Positions 26,890-35,932 of a DNA stretch of 64,000 nucleotides are shown here, in pieces. Numbering within the stretch: position 1 is the first letter of the stretch; every line of letters starts with the position of its first letter. Position numbers and translations under genes: made by a program. The stretch comes from an uncultured Eubacteriales bacterium. GTDB lineage: Bacteria; Bacillota; Clostridia; Oscillospirales; Acutalibacteraceae. The notes beneath the pieces were generated by a model. It saw only the letters and a list, made by a program, of their open reading frames with translations. It ran no database searches and had not been told where the DNA came from. The stretch covers positions 1 to 64,000 of the forward strand of contig ONAX01000018.1 of NCBI GenBank assembly GCA_900315875.1, given 5' to 3'.

Positions 26890-27414
26890 ATGAAAAAACC
26901 AATAGCATTATTTCTTGCGGTTTGTCTTTCAGCGCTGAGCATCACAGCTTGTACTGTCAATGACGCTTCGACAGGAACAACAAGCCCTTCAGCAGGCAGC
27001 AATCAGACCGAGCAGTCCACACAACAGCAAGCAGGCAATGAAACGTCCGGCGAACAGACAAGTGCAGACGGATCTTCACAGGCTTCATCCGGCAGCTCCG
27101 AAGGAAGCACTGCACAAAGCAGCTCTAAAACTTCCGACGCTCGGAGCAGCACCGACAGCAGCAAAGCACAGAGCAGCGGACAGAGCTCCGCACAAAGCAG
27201 CGGCGCAGCTTCGCAGTCCTCTGCTTCCCAGAGCGGCAATAGCTCCGGCAATTCAGGTTCATCGAATACCGGTAATTCAGGCTCTTCCAATACAGAAAAC
27301 TCCGGTTCCTCTGACACCGGTAATACCGGTTCTTCCAACACAGGCAACTCCGGATCTTCAAATACAGGAAATTCAGGTTCCTCCAATACCGGCAATTCCG
27401 GCAGTAACGGTTGA
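26890..27414 (+). CDS. CotH-family lipoprotein, N-terminal fragment: signal peptide and Ser-rich linker
   Basis: This 174-residue reading frame is the front of a longer gene. It has a signal peptide and lipobox (ITAC, Cys21), then a Ser/Gly/Asn/Thr linker with about six copies of an eight-residue unit, N-S-G-S-S-N-T-G. The frame then runs into a TGA at 27412 although the CotH domain continues at once in the next frame from 27398. I read it as one gene (26890-28726) broken by a one-base shift near 27390-27412. A consensus promoter and AAGGCGGA ribosome site show it was meant to be expressed. Confidence 0.75.
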   Translation: MKKPIALFLAVCLSALSITACTVNDASTGTTSPSAGSNQTEQSTQQQAGNETSGEQTSADGSSQASSGSSEGSTAQSSSKTSDARSSTDSSKAQSSGQSSAQSSGAASQSSASQSGNSSGNSGSSNTGNSGSSNTENSGSSDTGNTGSSNTGNSGSSNTGNSGSSNTGNSGSNG

Positions 27415-28726
27415 AGTAAACATCAGCCAGGCAGAGATCAACAAACTGCAGTCTGATTATAACAGGTATCACGGCGACGATAAGAAATCAGATATTTATC
27501 GTATGGCTGACGTCACCTTCAAGGTTGGCGGACAGAGCTATTCAGTGGATGAAGTCGGCGTTCGTCTCAAGGGCAACCAGTCACTTGAACCGCTGTATGA
27601 CGGCAACAGACCTAACCTTGTAAGCCTTAAGCTGAGCTTTGACGAAGCCTTCGACAACAAGAGCGACTACGGCAGCGACGCTAAAAAATGGAGCAGCGAC
27701 AGCGCCCGCAAGACAAGAAAGCAACGCAAATTTGCATCCATGAACGAGCTGGACCTCAAATGGAATGTCTGCTACGACCAGACACAGATCCGTGAGGTTT
27801 ACGCAACAAAGCTTTTTGAATCAGCAGATGTACTTGTACAGAAAATCGGTCTGGCACAGCTCAAAATCAACGGCAAAAACTACGGCCTTGTCAGAATCTT
27901 TGAACCCATCGACAAGACCTTCCTCGAAAAGAGACTCCCCTCCTCCGCTATCGGCGGCGACCTTTACAAATGCATGTGGTCAAATCGTACCTCATCAAAG
28001 GGTTATACAAACTGGCGCGGAACAAATTACAGGTCCGACAATTCCTATGGCGTGCAGGACAATAAAACAGGTCTGAAATTCAATTTTAACCTGAAAACAA
28101 ACAAATCAAGCTCCACTCACGCACAGCTCAAGAATTTCCTGAACGTTATCAACAAGTCCAACCCCACAAAAGCAGAAATCGAAAGTGTTCTGGATGTTGA
28201 TTATTATGCACGCTTTATGGCAGCATCCTACTTTGCAGGCAATCCCGACGACATGCGAAACAACTACAACAACCACTACATTTATTTCCGCAAGGACAAC
28301 GGCAAGGCTATTTTCATCGTTTACGACAACGACAGAACCCTTGGCATTACAAACGGAATGAATCCTGACGGCAACGCATGCTCAACCAGAAATCCCTATT
28401 CAAGCTACGCCGCAGCTGGCGGAGAACAGCAGAATCCGCTTATCAGCAAAACAATTTCACACAATCCCACCAGCAACCTGCAGTATATCCGCGACAAATA
28501 CGCATCTGCTCTTGCAAATCTTGCATCCACGCCCATGCTTACAAGCAGCAACGATTTCAACAACATTTTCAACACTGCTAAAAACAACTACGGCGGAATT
28601 GTAAGCGTTTCCGGATTTGCAAATCAGAAGGAAGCCTACAGCTTCAACCTCAATGCATCCAACAACATGACCTTTGACAGATACCGCTCGAACATTTTGT
28701 CTACATACAAGTCAGCAAAACCGTAA
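27398..28726 (+). CDS. CotH-family domain fragment (protein kinase-like fold), C-terminal part of the frameshifted gene
   Basis: About 440 residues in the +1 frame relative to the lipoprotein start. The domain opens at VTVEVNISQAEINKL and contains VGVRLKGNQSLEP, the cofactor-side motif YGLVRIFEPIDKTFL, LYKCMW, YYARFMAASYF and the catalytic YDNDRTLG. CotH proteins of spores are protein kinases; in rumen and gut clostridia secreted CotH proteins occur with cellulosomes and surface systems. Codon use and domain integrity show selection in this frame. It has no start or ribosome site of its own, so without frame restoration the product would not be made. Confidence 0.85.
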   Translation, partial: PAVTVEVNISQAEINKLQSDYNRYHGDDKKSDIYRMADVTFKVGGQSYSVDEVGVRLKGNQSLEPLYDGNRPNLVSLKLSFDEAFDNKSDYGSDAKKWSSDSARKTRKQRKFASMNELDLKWNVCYDQTQIREVYATKLFESADVLVQKIGLAQLKINGKNYGLVRIFEPIDKTFLEKRLPSSAIGGDLYKCMWSNRTSSKGYTNWRGTNYRSDNSYGVQDNKTGLKFNFNLKTNKSSSTHAQLKNFLNVINKSNPTKAEIESVLDVDYYARFMAASYFAGNPDDMRNNYNNHYIYFRKDNGKAIFIVYDNDRTLGITNGMNPDGNACSTRNPYSSYAAAGGEQQNPLISKTISHNPTSNLQYIRDKYASALANLASTPMLTSSNDFNNIFNTAKNNYGGIVSVSGFANQKEAYSFNLNASNNMTFDRYRSNILSTYKSAKP

Positions 28727-28756
28727 GGTAAAAATAAATCAAAAGGAGATTTTATT

Positions 28757-29278
28757 ATGGCACAGAATCCTGTTGTTACCTTCACAATGAAGGACGGCTC
28801 CGTCATGAAGGCTGAGCTTTACCCTGAAATCGCACCCAACACCGTAAATAACTTCATAAGCCTTGTTAACAAGGGCTTCTACAATGGTCTTTTCTTCCAC
28901 AGAGTAATCAAGAATTTCATGCTTCAGGGCGGCGACCCGGACGGCACAGGCATGGGCGGCCCCGGATACAGCATCCGCGGCGAATTCTCCGGCAACGGCT
29001 TCAAAAATGACCTGAAGCACACTGAGGGTGTTCTTTCAATGGCCCGCTCAATGATGCCCAATTCCGCAGGCTCACAGTTCTTTATCATGCACAAGACCTC
29101 TCCCCATCTTGACGGTCAGTATGCCGCATTCGGCAAGATCTTCGAGGGCATGGACGTCGTAAACCGCATTGCATGCACACAGACTAACCCCAACGACCGT
29201 CCCATCTCTCCGCAGGTAATGCAGACTGTTACAGTCGAGACCTTCGGCGTAGATTATCCGGAGCCTGAAAAAATGTAA
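28757..29278 (+). CDS. Peptidyl-prolyl cis-trans isomerase, cyclophilin type
   Basis: A 173-residue cytoplasmic cyclophilin that catalyses proline isomerisation. Core motifs: FHRVIKNFMLQGGDPDGTGMGGPGY with the catalytic Arg, GVLSMARS, and SAGSQFFIMHKTSPHLDGQYAAFGK with the Gln, Phe and His of the active site. No signal peptide, so intracellular. It has its own AAGGAGA site and is closed by a terminator. Confidence 0.95.
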   Translation: MAQNPVVTFTMKDGSVMKAELYPEIAPNTVNNFISLVNKGFYNGLFFHRVIKNFMLQGGDPDGTGMGGPGYSIRGEFSGNGFKNDLKHTEGVLSMARSMMPNSAGSQFFIMHKTSPHLDGQYAAFGKIFEGMDVVNRIACTQTNPNDRPISPQVMQTVTVETFGVDYPEPEKM

Positions 29279-29294
29279 TCATCTGAAAAAACAG

Positions 29295-29326
29295 TGGATC
29301 CCGGTCAGTTCCGGGATCCATTTTTT
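29295..29326. terminator. Intrinsic terminator between ppiase and mutS2, probably bidirectional
   Basis: A 10-bp perfect stem TGGATCCCGG/CCGGGATCCA (29295-29304, 29311-29320) followed by TTTTTT; an A-run (about 29286-29291) precedes it for the opposite direction. Confidence 0.85.
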
Positions 29327-29359
29327 GCGGCAATTCCGCGCAGTTTTTTTATCGGCACA

Positions 29360-31744
29360 TCATTTCAGCTCGGCAATTGTAACACCGGCGTCGCCCTCGC
29401 CGTATGTTCCAAGCCGGAAGGTGCGTATGCTCGGGTGGGTTTTCAGGTGATTCTGTATTTCTCGCCTGAGGACGCCTGTGCCCTTTCCGTGGATTATGGT
29501 AATAATATGCAGTCCCTGCATTACGGCGCCGTCAATAGCACGGTCAACCTCAAGGATAGCATCCAGAGCAGTCTGTCCGCGTACATCCACCTCGGTGCAT
29601 GCACTGCTCCTTGTATCACGGCGCACGGTACGAACAGCACTCCTGGTCGGCAGCTTGACCTTTTCCTGTTTTAAAAGACGGATATTCTTGATTGCAACCC
29701 TTGTCTTGATTATTCCCGACTGCACCAGAACGTTATCCTTTCCGACCTCAAGGACCGTGCCTTCCTTATCAATATCAAAAATAAGCACACGGTCGCCCTT
29801 CTGCAGGGGACGCGGCAGAACATAATCCTCGTCGCTGCGCTCCCTTACCGGGTCGGCTGAATTTTCCATATTGCGTATTTCGGCTTTCAGCTTTGCTCGC
29901 TGCTCGTCGCTTATTTCCTTCTTCTTTCGTATTTCATCTATTTCATCCATCACGCCATAAAGCTGTGCGCGTGCCTTGGATATTATACCCTCTGCCTGAG
30001 TCGAGGCGTCATCTATGGCCTTCTGCCTCTCTTTTTCTGCCCTTTCCGCAGTCTGCTTCGCAGCTTCAAGCTGTTTTTGTGCCTCAAGTCTTGCCTGCCG
30101 TGCTGCTTCCAGCTCCTCGTCCAGCTCTCCCCTGCTCTTTTCGAGCTTTTTGACAACGCTTTCAAATTTACTGTTTTCAGCGCTCACAAGCTCTCTTGCG
30201 CGGTCTACAACTGCCTGTGCAATACCGAGTCGCTCAGAAATTGCAAATGCATTTGAGCTTCCGGGCATACCGATAAGCAGCCGGTATGTCGGGCGCAGAG
30301 TTGCAACATCAAATTCGCAGCAGCCGTTTTCAACGCCGGGTGTATCCAGTGCAAAGCTTTTCAGCTCGGCATAATGTGTAGTGGATGCGATCCTTGCCCC
30401 CTGAGAGCGCAGCTGCTCCAGAATAGCCGTGGCAAGGGCAGCACCCTCAACGGGGTCAGTGCCGGCGCCAAGCTCGTCTATCAGCACAAGACTGCCGTAG
30501 TCGGCTTCGTTTATTATGCTGCGGATATTGGTAATATGCGCTGAAAATGTGGAAAGCGACTGCTCAATACTCTGCTCGTCGCCAATATCAACAAGGATAT
30601 TTCTGAAAACGGAAAGCCTGCTGCCGTCTGACGCAGGAACCATCATTCCGCTCATCGCCATTGCAGAAAGCAGTCCGAGGGTTTTCAGCGTTACTGTCTT
30701 ACCGCCGGTATTCGGGCCTGTTATTACAAGTGTATCAAAATCCTCCCCCAGCCTTATGTCTGTTGCGACAACCTTTGACTGAGGTATAAGCGGGTGTCTG
30801 GCGCTTTTCAGATCGATGATTCCGCTGTCGTTCATTTCAGGAAGGCTCGCCTTCATGCTCCACGCAAGGTCAGCCTTCGCGAAGATAAGGTTCAGTTCCG
30901 ATAGAATACCGAAGCTGTCGCATACCGGGTCGGCATATGCACCTACCTCCGCGGATATTTCCGCAAGTATACGCTCGATTTCAGCCTTCTCTTTAGACTG
31001 CAGAACGCGGATATCATTATTAGCCTCAACAACTGCCATAGGCTCTATGAATACCGTTGAACCGCTTGAAGATGTATCGTGCACAAGTCCCTGGATGTTT
31101 GAACGGAATTCCGCCTTTACGGGCAGAACAAATCTGCCTGCGCGCATTGTAATTATTCCATCCTGCAGGTATTTTCTCGTTTCGGCTGAGCGCACCATGC
31201 GGTCAAGCTTTTCACGTATACGTGCTGAGGCTGCCGCTATTTTCTTTCGTATCGAAGCCAGCGTCGGAGATGCATTATCAGCTATTTCGTCCTCGCTGAG
31301 AATTGCGCCGGTGATTTTTTCCTCGAGATATTTATTAGGGCACAGCGCATTAAACCGAGAGTCCAGTGCAGTTTCTATAGATGCGCACCTGTCGCGCCAG
31401 TCGGATACCGTGCGTATTGTATGCAGGAGAGACGCTATTCTCAGCAGCTCTATCGGGGTAAGCACTGCACCCGCAGCAGCACGGCGAAGGGCATTCGTCG
31501 GATCGCTGAGGTTTCCGAAGGCAGGCGCTCCGAAACGTCCTATAAGCGAATGTGCATCATATGTTTCACGGAGAAGCTGCTCTGCATCACGCAGGTCACT
31601 TTCAGGCCTCAGTGACAGTGCAAGCCTGCGGGCACCCTCGAAGGATGTTTTTTCGCTCAGCAGCTCAAGTATTTTATCGAATTCAATTGCCTTTAAGTTT
31701 TTGTCGATTTTTATTTCTGTTTCTTTCTTTTCTGTTTTTTCCAT
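29360..31744 (-). CDS. mutS2: Endonuclease MutS2
   Basis: A 794-residue MutS-like ATPase that in Firmicutes suppresses homologous recombination or resolves collided ribosomes. The ATPase P-loop is GPNTGGKT with Lys349; the Walker B region has LIDELGAGTDP. A long coiled coil (about 515-620, EAARQARLEAQKQLEAAKQ) leads to a KOW-like segment and a C-terminal Smr nuclease domain (about 718-794: VDVRGQTALDA, IHGKGTGVLR). Last gene of the leftward run from phoH. Confidence 0.96.
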   Translation of the reverse strand: MEKTEKKETEIKIDKNLKAIEFDKILELLSEKTSFEGARRLALSLRPESDLRDAEQLLRETYDAHSLIGRFGAPAFGNLSDPTNALRRAAAGAVLTPIELLRIASLLHTIRTVSDWRDRCASIETALDSRFNALCPNKYLEEKITGAILSEDEIADNASPTLASIRKKIAAASARIREKLDRMVRSAETRKYLQDGIITMRAGRFVLPVKAEFRSNIQGLVHDTSSSGSTVFIEPMAVVEANNDIRVLQSKEKAEIERILAEISAEVGAYADPVCDSFGILSELNLIFAKADLAWSMKASLPEMNDSGIIDLKSARHPLIPQSKVVATDIRLGEDFDTLVITGPNTGGKTVTLKTLGLLSAMAMSGMMVPASDGSRLSVFRNILVDIGDEQSIEQSLSTFSAHITNIRSIINEADYGSLVLIDELGAGTDPVEGAALATAILEQLRSQGARIASTTHYAELKSFALDTPGVENGCCEFDVATLRPTYRLLIGMPGSSNAFAISERLGIAQAVVDRARELVSAENSKFESVVKKLEKSRGELDEELEAARQARLEAQKQLEAAKQTAERAEKERQKAIDDASTQAEGIISKARAQLYGVMDEIDEIRKKKEISDEQRAKLKAEIRNMENSADPVRERSDEDYVLPRPLQKGDRVLIFDIDKEGTVLEVGKDNVLVQSGIIKTRVAIKNIRLLKQEKVKLPTRSAVRTVRRDTRSSACTEVDVRGQTALDAILEVDRAIDGAVMQGLHIITIIHGKGTGVLRREIQNHLKTHPSIRTFRLGTYGEGDAGVTIAELK

Positions 31745-31745
31745 G

Positions 31746-32516
31746 TTATTGTTCCTTTTTTATAAACTCTGGTCTGTTAATCAGTTTTTTGTAATATTCA
31801 AGGCTGTTAAAGGTTCGCTCGATTTTTGAAAGGGCATAACGCTCGGCGCAGTCTGCAAATTGTGCTAGCGTTTCATCGGATGTCGAAAAAGAGAATATCC
31901 GCTTCGGTTCCGCCAGAATACTGTGGCGCAGAACATACAGCGCTCCCCGGTTCAGGCTGCATGCGCCCGGGGCACCGTGATAGCAGCTGCTGCACTGCAG
32001 CTCGCCTTTGTCGATGAGGAAATACATTGTCTCGTCCTCATAGGCTCCGCAGTCCTTGCAAGCAAGAATATCCGGCGTCATGCCTGACAGTGCCATAAGC
32101 CGCATTTCAAAAACAGATTTCACCATAAGCTCCGGCTTGGAATGCTTTGACAGGACATACAGTGAATTCATCAGCAGGCTCATAATCTCCTGCGATGCCA
32201 CTCCGTCCGGAACCGTATACATACAAAGCTCGCACAGATACTGCGCAACCGCAAGAGCTTCAAGCTCCGTGCTCGTTTCAAAAAAGCTGAATATGCAGTC
32301 GGCCTCGTCGATTATGTAGGCGTCCCGTCCCGAGTAAACCGAAAGACGGGAATAGGCAAGCGGCTGGATCGCATTGCTGCGTGAAACCGACAGAAGCTTG
32401 CGGTTTTTGATAAAACATCTTATCACACCGTGTGTTCCGGTCATAACCGTAACAAGCCTCTGATCACCCTTGAGCGTTTTTGATGTCAGGATCAGTCCCT
32501 TTGTATTGAACTTCAT
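31746..32516 (-). CDS. recO: DNA repair protein RecO
   Basis: A 256-residue RecF-pathway mediator loading RecA. It begins with an OB fold (TKGLILTSKTLKGDQRLVTVMT) and has the zinc cysteines in ILACKDCGAYED and LQCSSCYHG. A tyrosine- and basic-rich C-terminus follows. It ends 2 bases from mutS2 and overlaps the small upstream yqzL-like gene by about 50 bases, which implies coupled translation. Confidence 0.92.
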   Translation of the reverse strand: MKFNTKGLILTSKTLKGDQRLVTVMTGTHGVIRCFIKNRKLLSVSRSNAIQPLAYSRLSVYSGRDAYIIDEADCIFSFFETSTELEALAVAQYLCELCMYTVPDGVASQEIMSLLMNSLYVLSKHSKPELMVKSVFEMRLMALSGMTPDILACKDCGAYEDETMYFLIDKGELQCSSCYHGAPGACSLNRGALYVLRHSILAEPKRIFSFSTSDETLAQFADCAERYALSKIERTFNSLEYYKKLINRPEFIKKEQ

Positions 32517-32640
32517 TTTTTACCTCCGGTTCGTCGGCAAAATATTTTTCCTGAATATGGTTTTTTGCCAGGCGATACAGCAGATAATCCTGCACGCTTC
32601 CGCTTGAAGCAAAGCTTTGCCACGCCTTGTCCTCGTCCAT
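32464..32640 (-). CDS. YqzL-like small protein
   Basis: A 58-residue protein upstream of recO, as YqzL is in Bacillus. The core DEDKAWQSFASSGSVQDYLLYRL mirrors the YqzL pattern of a Trp-x-x-F, then TG(N/S)-x-x-x-YLLY. Function unknown. The ATG at 32640 has a G-rich site 8 bases upstream; a GTG nine bases earlier is an alternative. It overlaps the recO start by about 50 bases in another frame. Confidence 0.65.
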   Translation of the reverse strand: MDEDKAWQSFASSGSVQDYLLYRLAKNHIQEKYFADEPEVKNEVQYKGTDPDIKNAQG

Positions 32641-32751
32641 TTCCTTCACCCCCCAACCGGGCAGGATAATATTACTTCTATAGTTATATTATACCCGTCA
32701 AAAAGGAAAATATTAGAGGATTTTACACTCCGGAGAAATTATTTTGCTTAT

Positions 32752-33663
32752 TTATTCGTCAAAGCTTCTTTCGTCATACCCGAGGCTGCGCAAAATTCCC
32801 TCGCGGTTGCGCCAGTCCTCCTTGACCTTGACCCATATTTTCAGGTTCACCTTGCAGCCGAAGAATTTTTCCATATCCTGTCGTGCATAGGATCCGATCT
32901 TTTTCAGCATAGAGCCGCCCTTACCGATAATAATGCCTTTGTGGCTTGATCGCTCGCAGTAGATAACGGCGTCAATATCGACAATGCCGCCCTCCTCACG
33001 CTCCTTCATTCTTTCGACAAATACAGCAGCTCCGTGCGGTATTTCCTTATCAAGAAGGCGCAGCAGCTTTTCCCTTATCATTTCCGCTGCAAGAACTCTT
33101 TCGGGCTGGTCAGTCAGTGCATCCTCATCAAAGAGGAAGCCGCCCTCCATAGCAAATGCGGAAAGCTCATCCTTCAGCTCCTGCAGTCCGCTTCCGTTTT
33201 CAGCGGAGCAGGGCACCACTGCCGAAAAATCATACAGCTCCGACAGTTGAGCTATCTGCGGCGCAAGCACGGTTTTGTCGCGTACGGTATCGGTTTTATT
33301 GATAGCAAGCACAGCCGGAATTCCGAGAGCCTTGAATTTTTCAGCAAACATCTTTTCTGCCTCAGTCAAGCTTGCTCCGGCTTCTGTAACCAGCAGACAT
33401 GCGTCAACTCCTGCTACGGATTCATTTACCGAACGCAGCATGAATTTGTCAAGGCTGTTTCTCGGCTTATGCAGGCCGGGCGTATCTATGAATACAAGCT
33501 GAACGTCGCCGTTTGTCAGCACACCGGTTATCCTCGTGCGGGTTGTCTGCGGTTTCGAGGATACTATTGCGATCTTATGGCCGAGCATGCGGTTCAGTAT
33601 CGAAGATTTACCAACATTAGGTCTGCCAACTATTGCGATAAACGCTGATTTTTTATTTTCCAT
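32752..33663 (-). CDS. era: GTPase Era
   Basis: A 303-residue GTPase for 30S maturation that binds the 3' end of 16S rRNA. G domain motifs: GRPNVGKSS, DTPGLH, NKTD; C-terminal KH domain: KGIIIGKGGSMLKKIG. Full length, intact. ATG 33663 is supported by GGAGG five bases upstream; the dgkA stop is at 33653, an 11-base overlap, so coupling is likely. Confidence 0.96.
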   Translation of the reverse strand: MENKKSAFIAIVGRPNVGKSSILNRMLGHKIAIVSSKPQTTRTRITGVLTNGDVQLVFIDTPGLHKPRNSLDKFMLRSVNESVAGVDACLLVTEAGASLTEAEKMFAEKFKALGIPAVLAINKTDTVRDKTVLAPQIAQLSELYDFSAVVPCSAENGSGLQELKDELSAFAMEGGFLFDEDALTDQPERVLAAEMIREKLLRLLDKEIPHGAAVFVERMKEREEGGIVDIDAVIYCERSSHKGIIIGKGGSMLKKIGSYARQDMEKFFGCKVNLKIWVKVKEDWRNREGILRSLGYDERSFDE

Positions 33664-34189
33664 ATTTTCCTCCGTTTTCACTTTTTTGCTGAGCGCTTTT
33701 CTGATTTTTGCCGGAAAAGCGCTTTTTTATTCTTTTCCATATTCTTCTCGGGCCTGCGATATAAACAATACTCAGCGCCATACTGTACAAAAGAAGCGCA
33801 AGGTTTGCCGGGTGGCTGATATAGAATTCCCATGCCTTCATCCAGCATCCGACATCCGAAAAGAGTATAAGTCCTATTATGACCGAAGCCACAGCCATTA
33901 TAAGCACAGCTCCGGCGGCTGCATCTTTTGCAATGCGAATACGCAGGCTTTTTTTCATCGAGACCTTATCACAGAGTATTTCTATTGCGGTGTTGATGAC
34001 CTCCGTACTCATAACACCTCCGAAGCAGAATACGATCATCATGATCTCCGGTCCGGAAAAAGCAAAAAAACGTGCAAAAACCGAGACATACAGTGCAACA
34101 ACAGTATGTATTCTCATATTTCGCTCGTTTTTTATGCAATATATTATCCCCTGAAAGGCATATTTGAAACTCCTGAGAAAGGACCTCAT
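33653..34189 (-). CDS. dgkA: Diacylglycerol kinase family protein (undecaprenol kinase-like)
   Basis: A 178-residue membrane kinase that in Gram-positives phosphorylates undecaprenol for cell-wall lipid recycling. Signature: FKYAFQGIIYCIKNERNMRIH and STEVINTAIEILCDKV with its catalytic Glu, then DAAAGAVLI. Usual members have about 125 residues; this one has an added fourth helix (about 130-150) and a basic tail. It lies between ybeY and era, the standard Firmicute position. Confidence 0.88.
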   Translation of the reverse strand: MRSFLRSFKYAFQGIIYCIKNERNMRIHTVVALYVSVFARFFAFSGPEIMMIVFCFGGVMSTEVINTAIEILCDKVSMKKSLRIRIAKDAAAGAVLIMAVASVIIGLILFSDVGCWMKAWEFYISHPANLALLLYSMALSIVYIAGPRRIWKRIKKRFSGKNQKSAQQKSENGGKYGK

Positions 34190-34698
34190 TACCGGTCCTC
34201 TTCGTTAATGACGTAGCTGGAGGAGCTCGGCAAACCGAGCAGCGTCATTACCTTTTCTTCTTTTTCCCTCATGCGAAGGCGCTGCAGTCCGTTGTCCTCA
34301 TGGTCATAGCCAAGCAGGTGGAGCATTGAATGCGCCGTAAGATATCCGACCTCACGCTGCAGGCTGTGTCCGAAACGCTCCGCCTGTTCAACGGCTGTTT
34401 CCATTGAAATAACGATATCGCCGAGGATCTTTGCGCCGTTATTCGGATCTGTATCATATTTGCCATTTTCACCCATCGGGAAGGACAGAACATCCGTTAC
34501 CCTATCGGTATTCCTGTATATTTTATTAAGCTCTTTTATCTGCTTATCGTTTACGAGCGTAACGCTGACCTCTACCGAGCCGGGAAATTCTTCGAGCTTC
34601 AGCACGGCATTGCAGCAGCGGCGTATGAGCATACGAAGACCTGTCGGTATCTTGACATCCTTCTGCTTGTTGGTAATGATGACCTTGATCTTATCCAT
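34189..34698 (-). CDS. ybeY: Endoribonuclease YbeY
   Basis: A 169-residue zinc-dependent RNase for rRNA maturation and 70S quality control. The zinc triad is in HSMLHLLGYDHE near residues 125-136; VTDVLSFPM and GDIVIS are also family motifs. ATG 34698 is chosen with AGGTGA eight bases upstream. Its stop coincides with the dgkA start. Confidence 0.95.
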   Translation of the reverse strand: MDKIKVIITNKQKDVKIPTGLRMLIRRCCNAVLKLEEFPGSVEVSVTLVNDKQIKELNKIYRNTDRVTDVLSFPMGENGKYDTDPNNGAKILGDIVISMETAVEQAERFGHSLQREVGYLTAHSMLHLLGYDHEDNGLQRLRMREKEEKVMTLLGLPSSSSYVINEEDR

Positions 34699-34762
34699 TG
34701 TTATTCTCACCTTTCCTGTTAAATCCCCTGCCTGCAACGGCAGGCATAATAATTACGCGGTA

Positions 34763-35722
34763 TTATTGCTTTCGTCCTGCGGCAGCGTCATATGCCTTGA
34801 TAATCTGCTGAACCAGTCTGTTTCTTACGACGTCGGCAGGGCTGAAATATATACACTCGATGTCGTCCGTATTCCGGAGTATTTTCACGGCGTCCTTAAG
34901 TCCCGAGCGTACACCGCCAGGGAGGTCGATCTGCGTGATATCGCCCGTTATTACCATTTTTGATCCGTTTCCGAGTCTGGTCAGAAACATTTTCATCTGT
35001 TCGGGCGTAGTGTTCTGTGCTTCGTCAAGAATTATAAAGCTGTCGTCGAGGGTACGTCCCCGCATGTATGCAAGCGGCGCAACCTCAATATTGCCGCGCT
35101 CGACATACTTTCGATAGGTTTCTGCACCAAGCATGTCAAACAATGCGTCATACAGCGGACGCAGATATGGGTCTACCTTGCTCTGAAGATCACCCGGAAG
35201 GAAACCGAGCTTTTCTCCGGCTTCAACTGCAGGTCTGGTCAGGATAATGCGGTTTACCTCCCGCGCACGGAAGGCTGTTACAGCCATAGCCACAGCAAGA
35301 TATGTCTTGCCTGTTCCGGCAGGTCCTACGCCGAAGGTCACTGTATTGTCCTTAATGGCAGTGCAGTATTTTTTCTGTCCCATTGTTTTCGGCTTTATAG
35401 GCTTTCCCTTTGAGGTAATACATATACAGTCCCCTGCAAGCTGTTCGATCTTTCCCTCGCTTCCTGAATTGACAAGGGACATGCAGTACCGCACATTCTG
35501 ATCGGACAACGCCTCTCCGCGATTCACAAGAGCCAGAAGGCTTTCGATGACCTTTGTTGCGTTATAGACGTTTTCCGGTTCACCTGCCACCTTTAGTTCC
35601 GATCCGCGGCAGCCTATCGAGACCATATATTCATTCTGGATAAGCCTGATATTTTCATCAAAAGTACCGAAGAGCGCAACAGCCTGCTCCATACGGTCAA
35701 TATTGATGATCTGCTCTGTCAT
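34763..35722 (-). CDS. phoH: PhoH family ATPase
   Basis: A 319-residue RNA-linked P-loop ATPase. Walker A is GPAGTGKT; further hallmarks are RPAVEAGEKLGFLPGDL, RGRTLDDSFIILDEAQN and GSKMVITGDITQIDLP. An N-terminal KH-like part precedes it. Function in cells is unsettled but it is nearly always coupled to ybeY. First gene of the leftward operon, with AAGGTGG five bases before the ATG. Confidence 0.95.
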   Translation of the reverse strand: MTEQIINIDRMEQAVALFGTFDENIRLIQNEYMVSIGCRGSELKVAGEPENVYNATKVIESLLALVNRGEALSDQNVRYCMSLVNSGSEGKIEQLAGDCICITSKGKPIKPKTMGQKKYCTAIKDNTVTFGVGPAGTGKTYLAVAMAVTAFRAREVNRIILTRPAVEAGEKLGFLPGDLQSKVDPYLRPLYDALFDMLGAETYRKYVERGNIEVAPLAYMRGRTLDDSFIILDEAQNTTPEQMKMFLTRLGNGSKMVITGDITQIDLPGGVRSGLKDAVKILRNTDDIECIYFSPADVVRNRLVQQIIKAYDAAAGRKQ

Positions 35723-35794
35723 TTGACCACCTTTTCATAAGAATAATTCACTTTCGATATATTACTGAAGCACAGATATAGTATCTCTTTTGCC

Positions 35795-35823
35795 ATTATA
35801 ACATAAAAATTGTAAAAAGTCAC
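35795..35823 (-). promoter_or_regulatory. Promoter of the phoH operon
   Basis: Minus strand: GTGACT (35823-35818), 17-base spacer, TATAAT (35800-35795) with an extended TGT. Confidence 0.65.
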
Positions 35824-35874
35824 TATAAATTTTAAAAAAAAATTCAGTTTTTAATTAAAAATTTTGATAAGTGG

Positions 35875-35910
35875 AAAAATCATCCCACCCTGTTTACAGG
35901 CAGGGTGGGA
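35875..35910 (-). terminator. Intrinsic terminator of the giant repeat-protein gene
   Basis: A 10-bp perfect stem (TCCCACCCTG, 35883-35892, with 35901-35910); on the minus strand it is followed by TTTTT. Confidence 0.85.
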
Positions 35911-35932
35911 TAAGGGATGTTCTATCTTTTGC

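Noticed and set aside
26890..28726. Programmed ribosomal frameshifting to join the CotH halves
   Set aside because: No slippery heptamer or strong downstream structure was noticed at the junction; a simple one-base change explains it.
32650..32750. Promoter between era and yqzL (a TATAAT-like box on the minus strand)
   Set aside because: A -10 box is visible but no -35 at acceptable spacing, so it is not listed as a feature.
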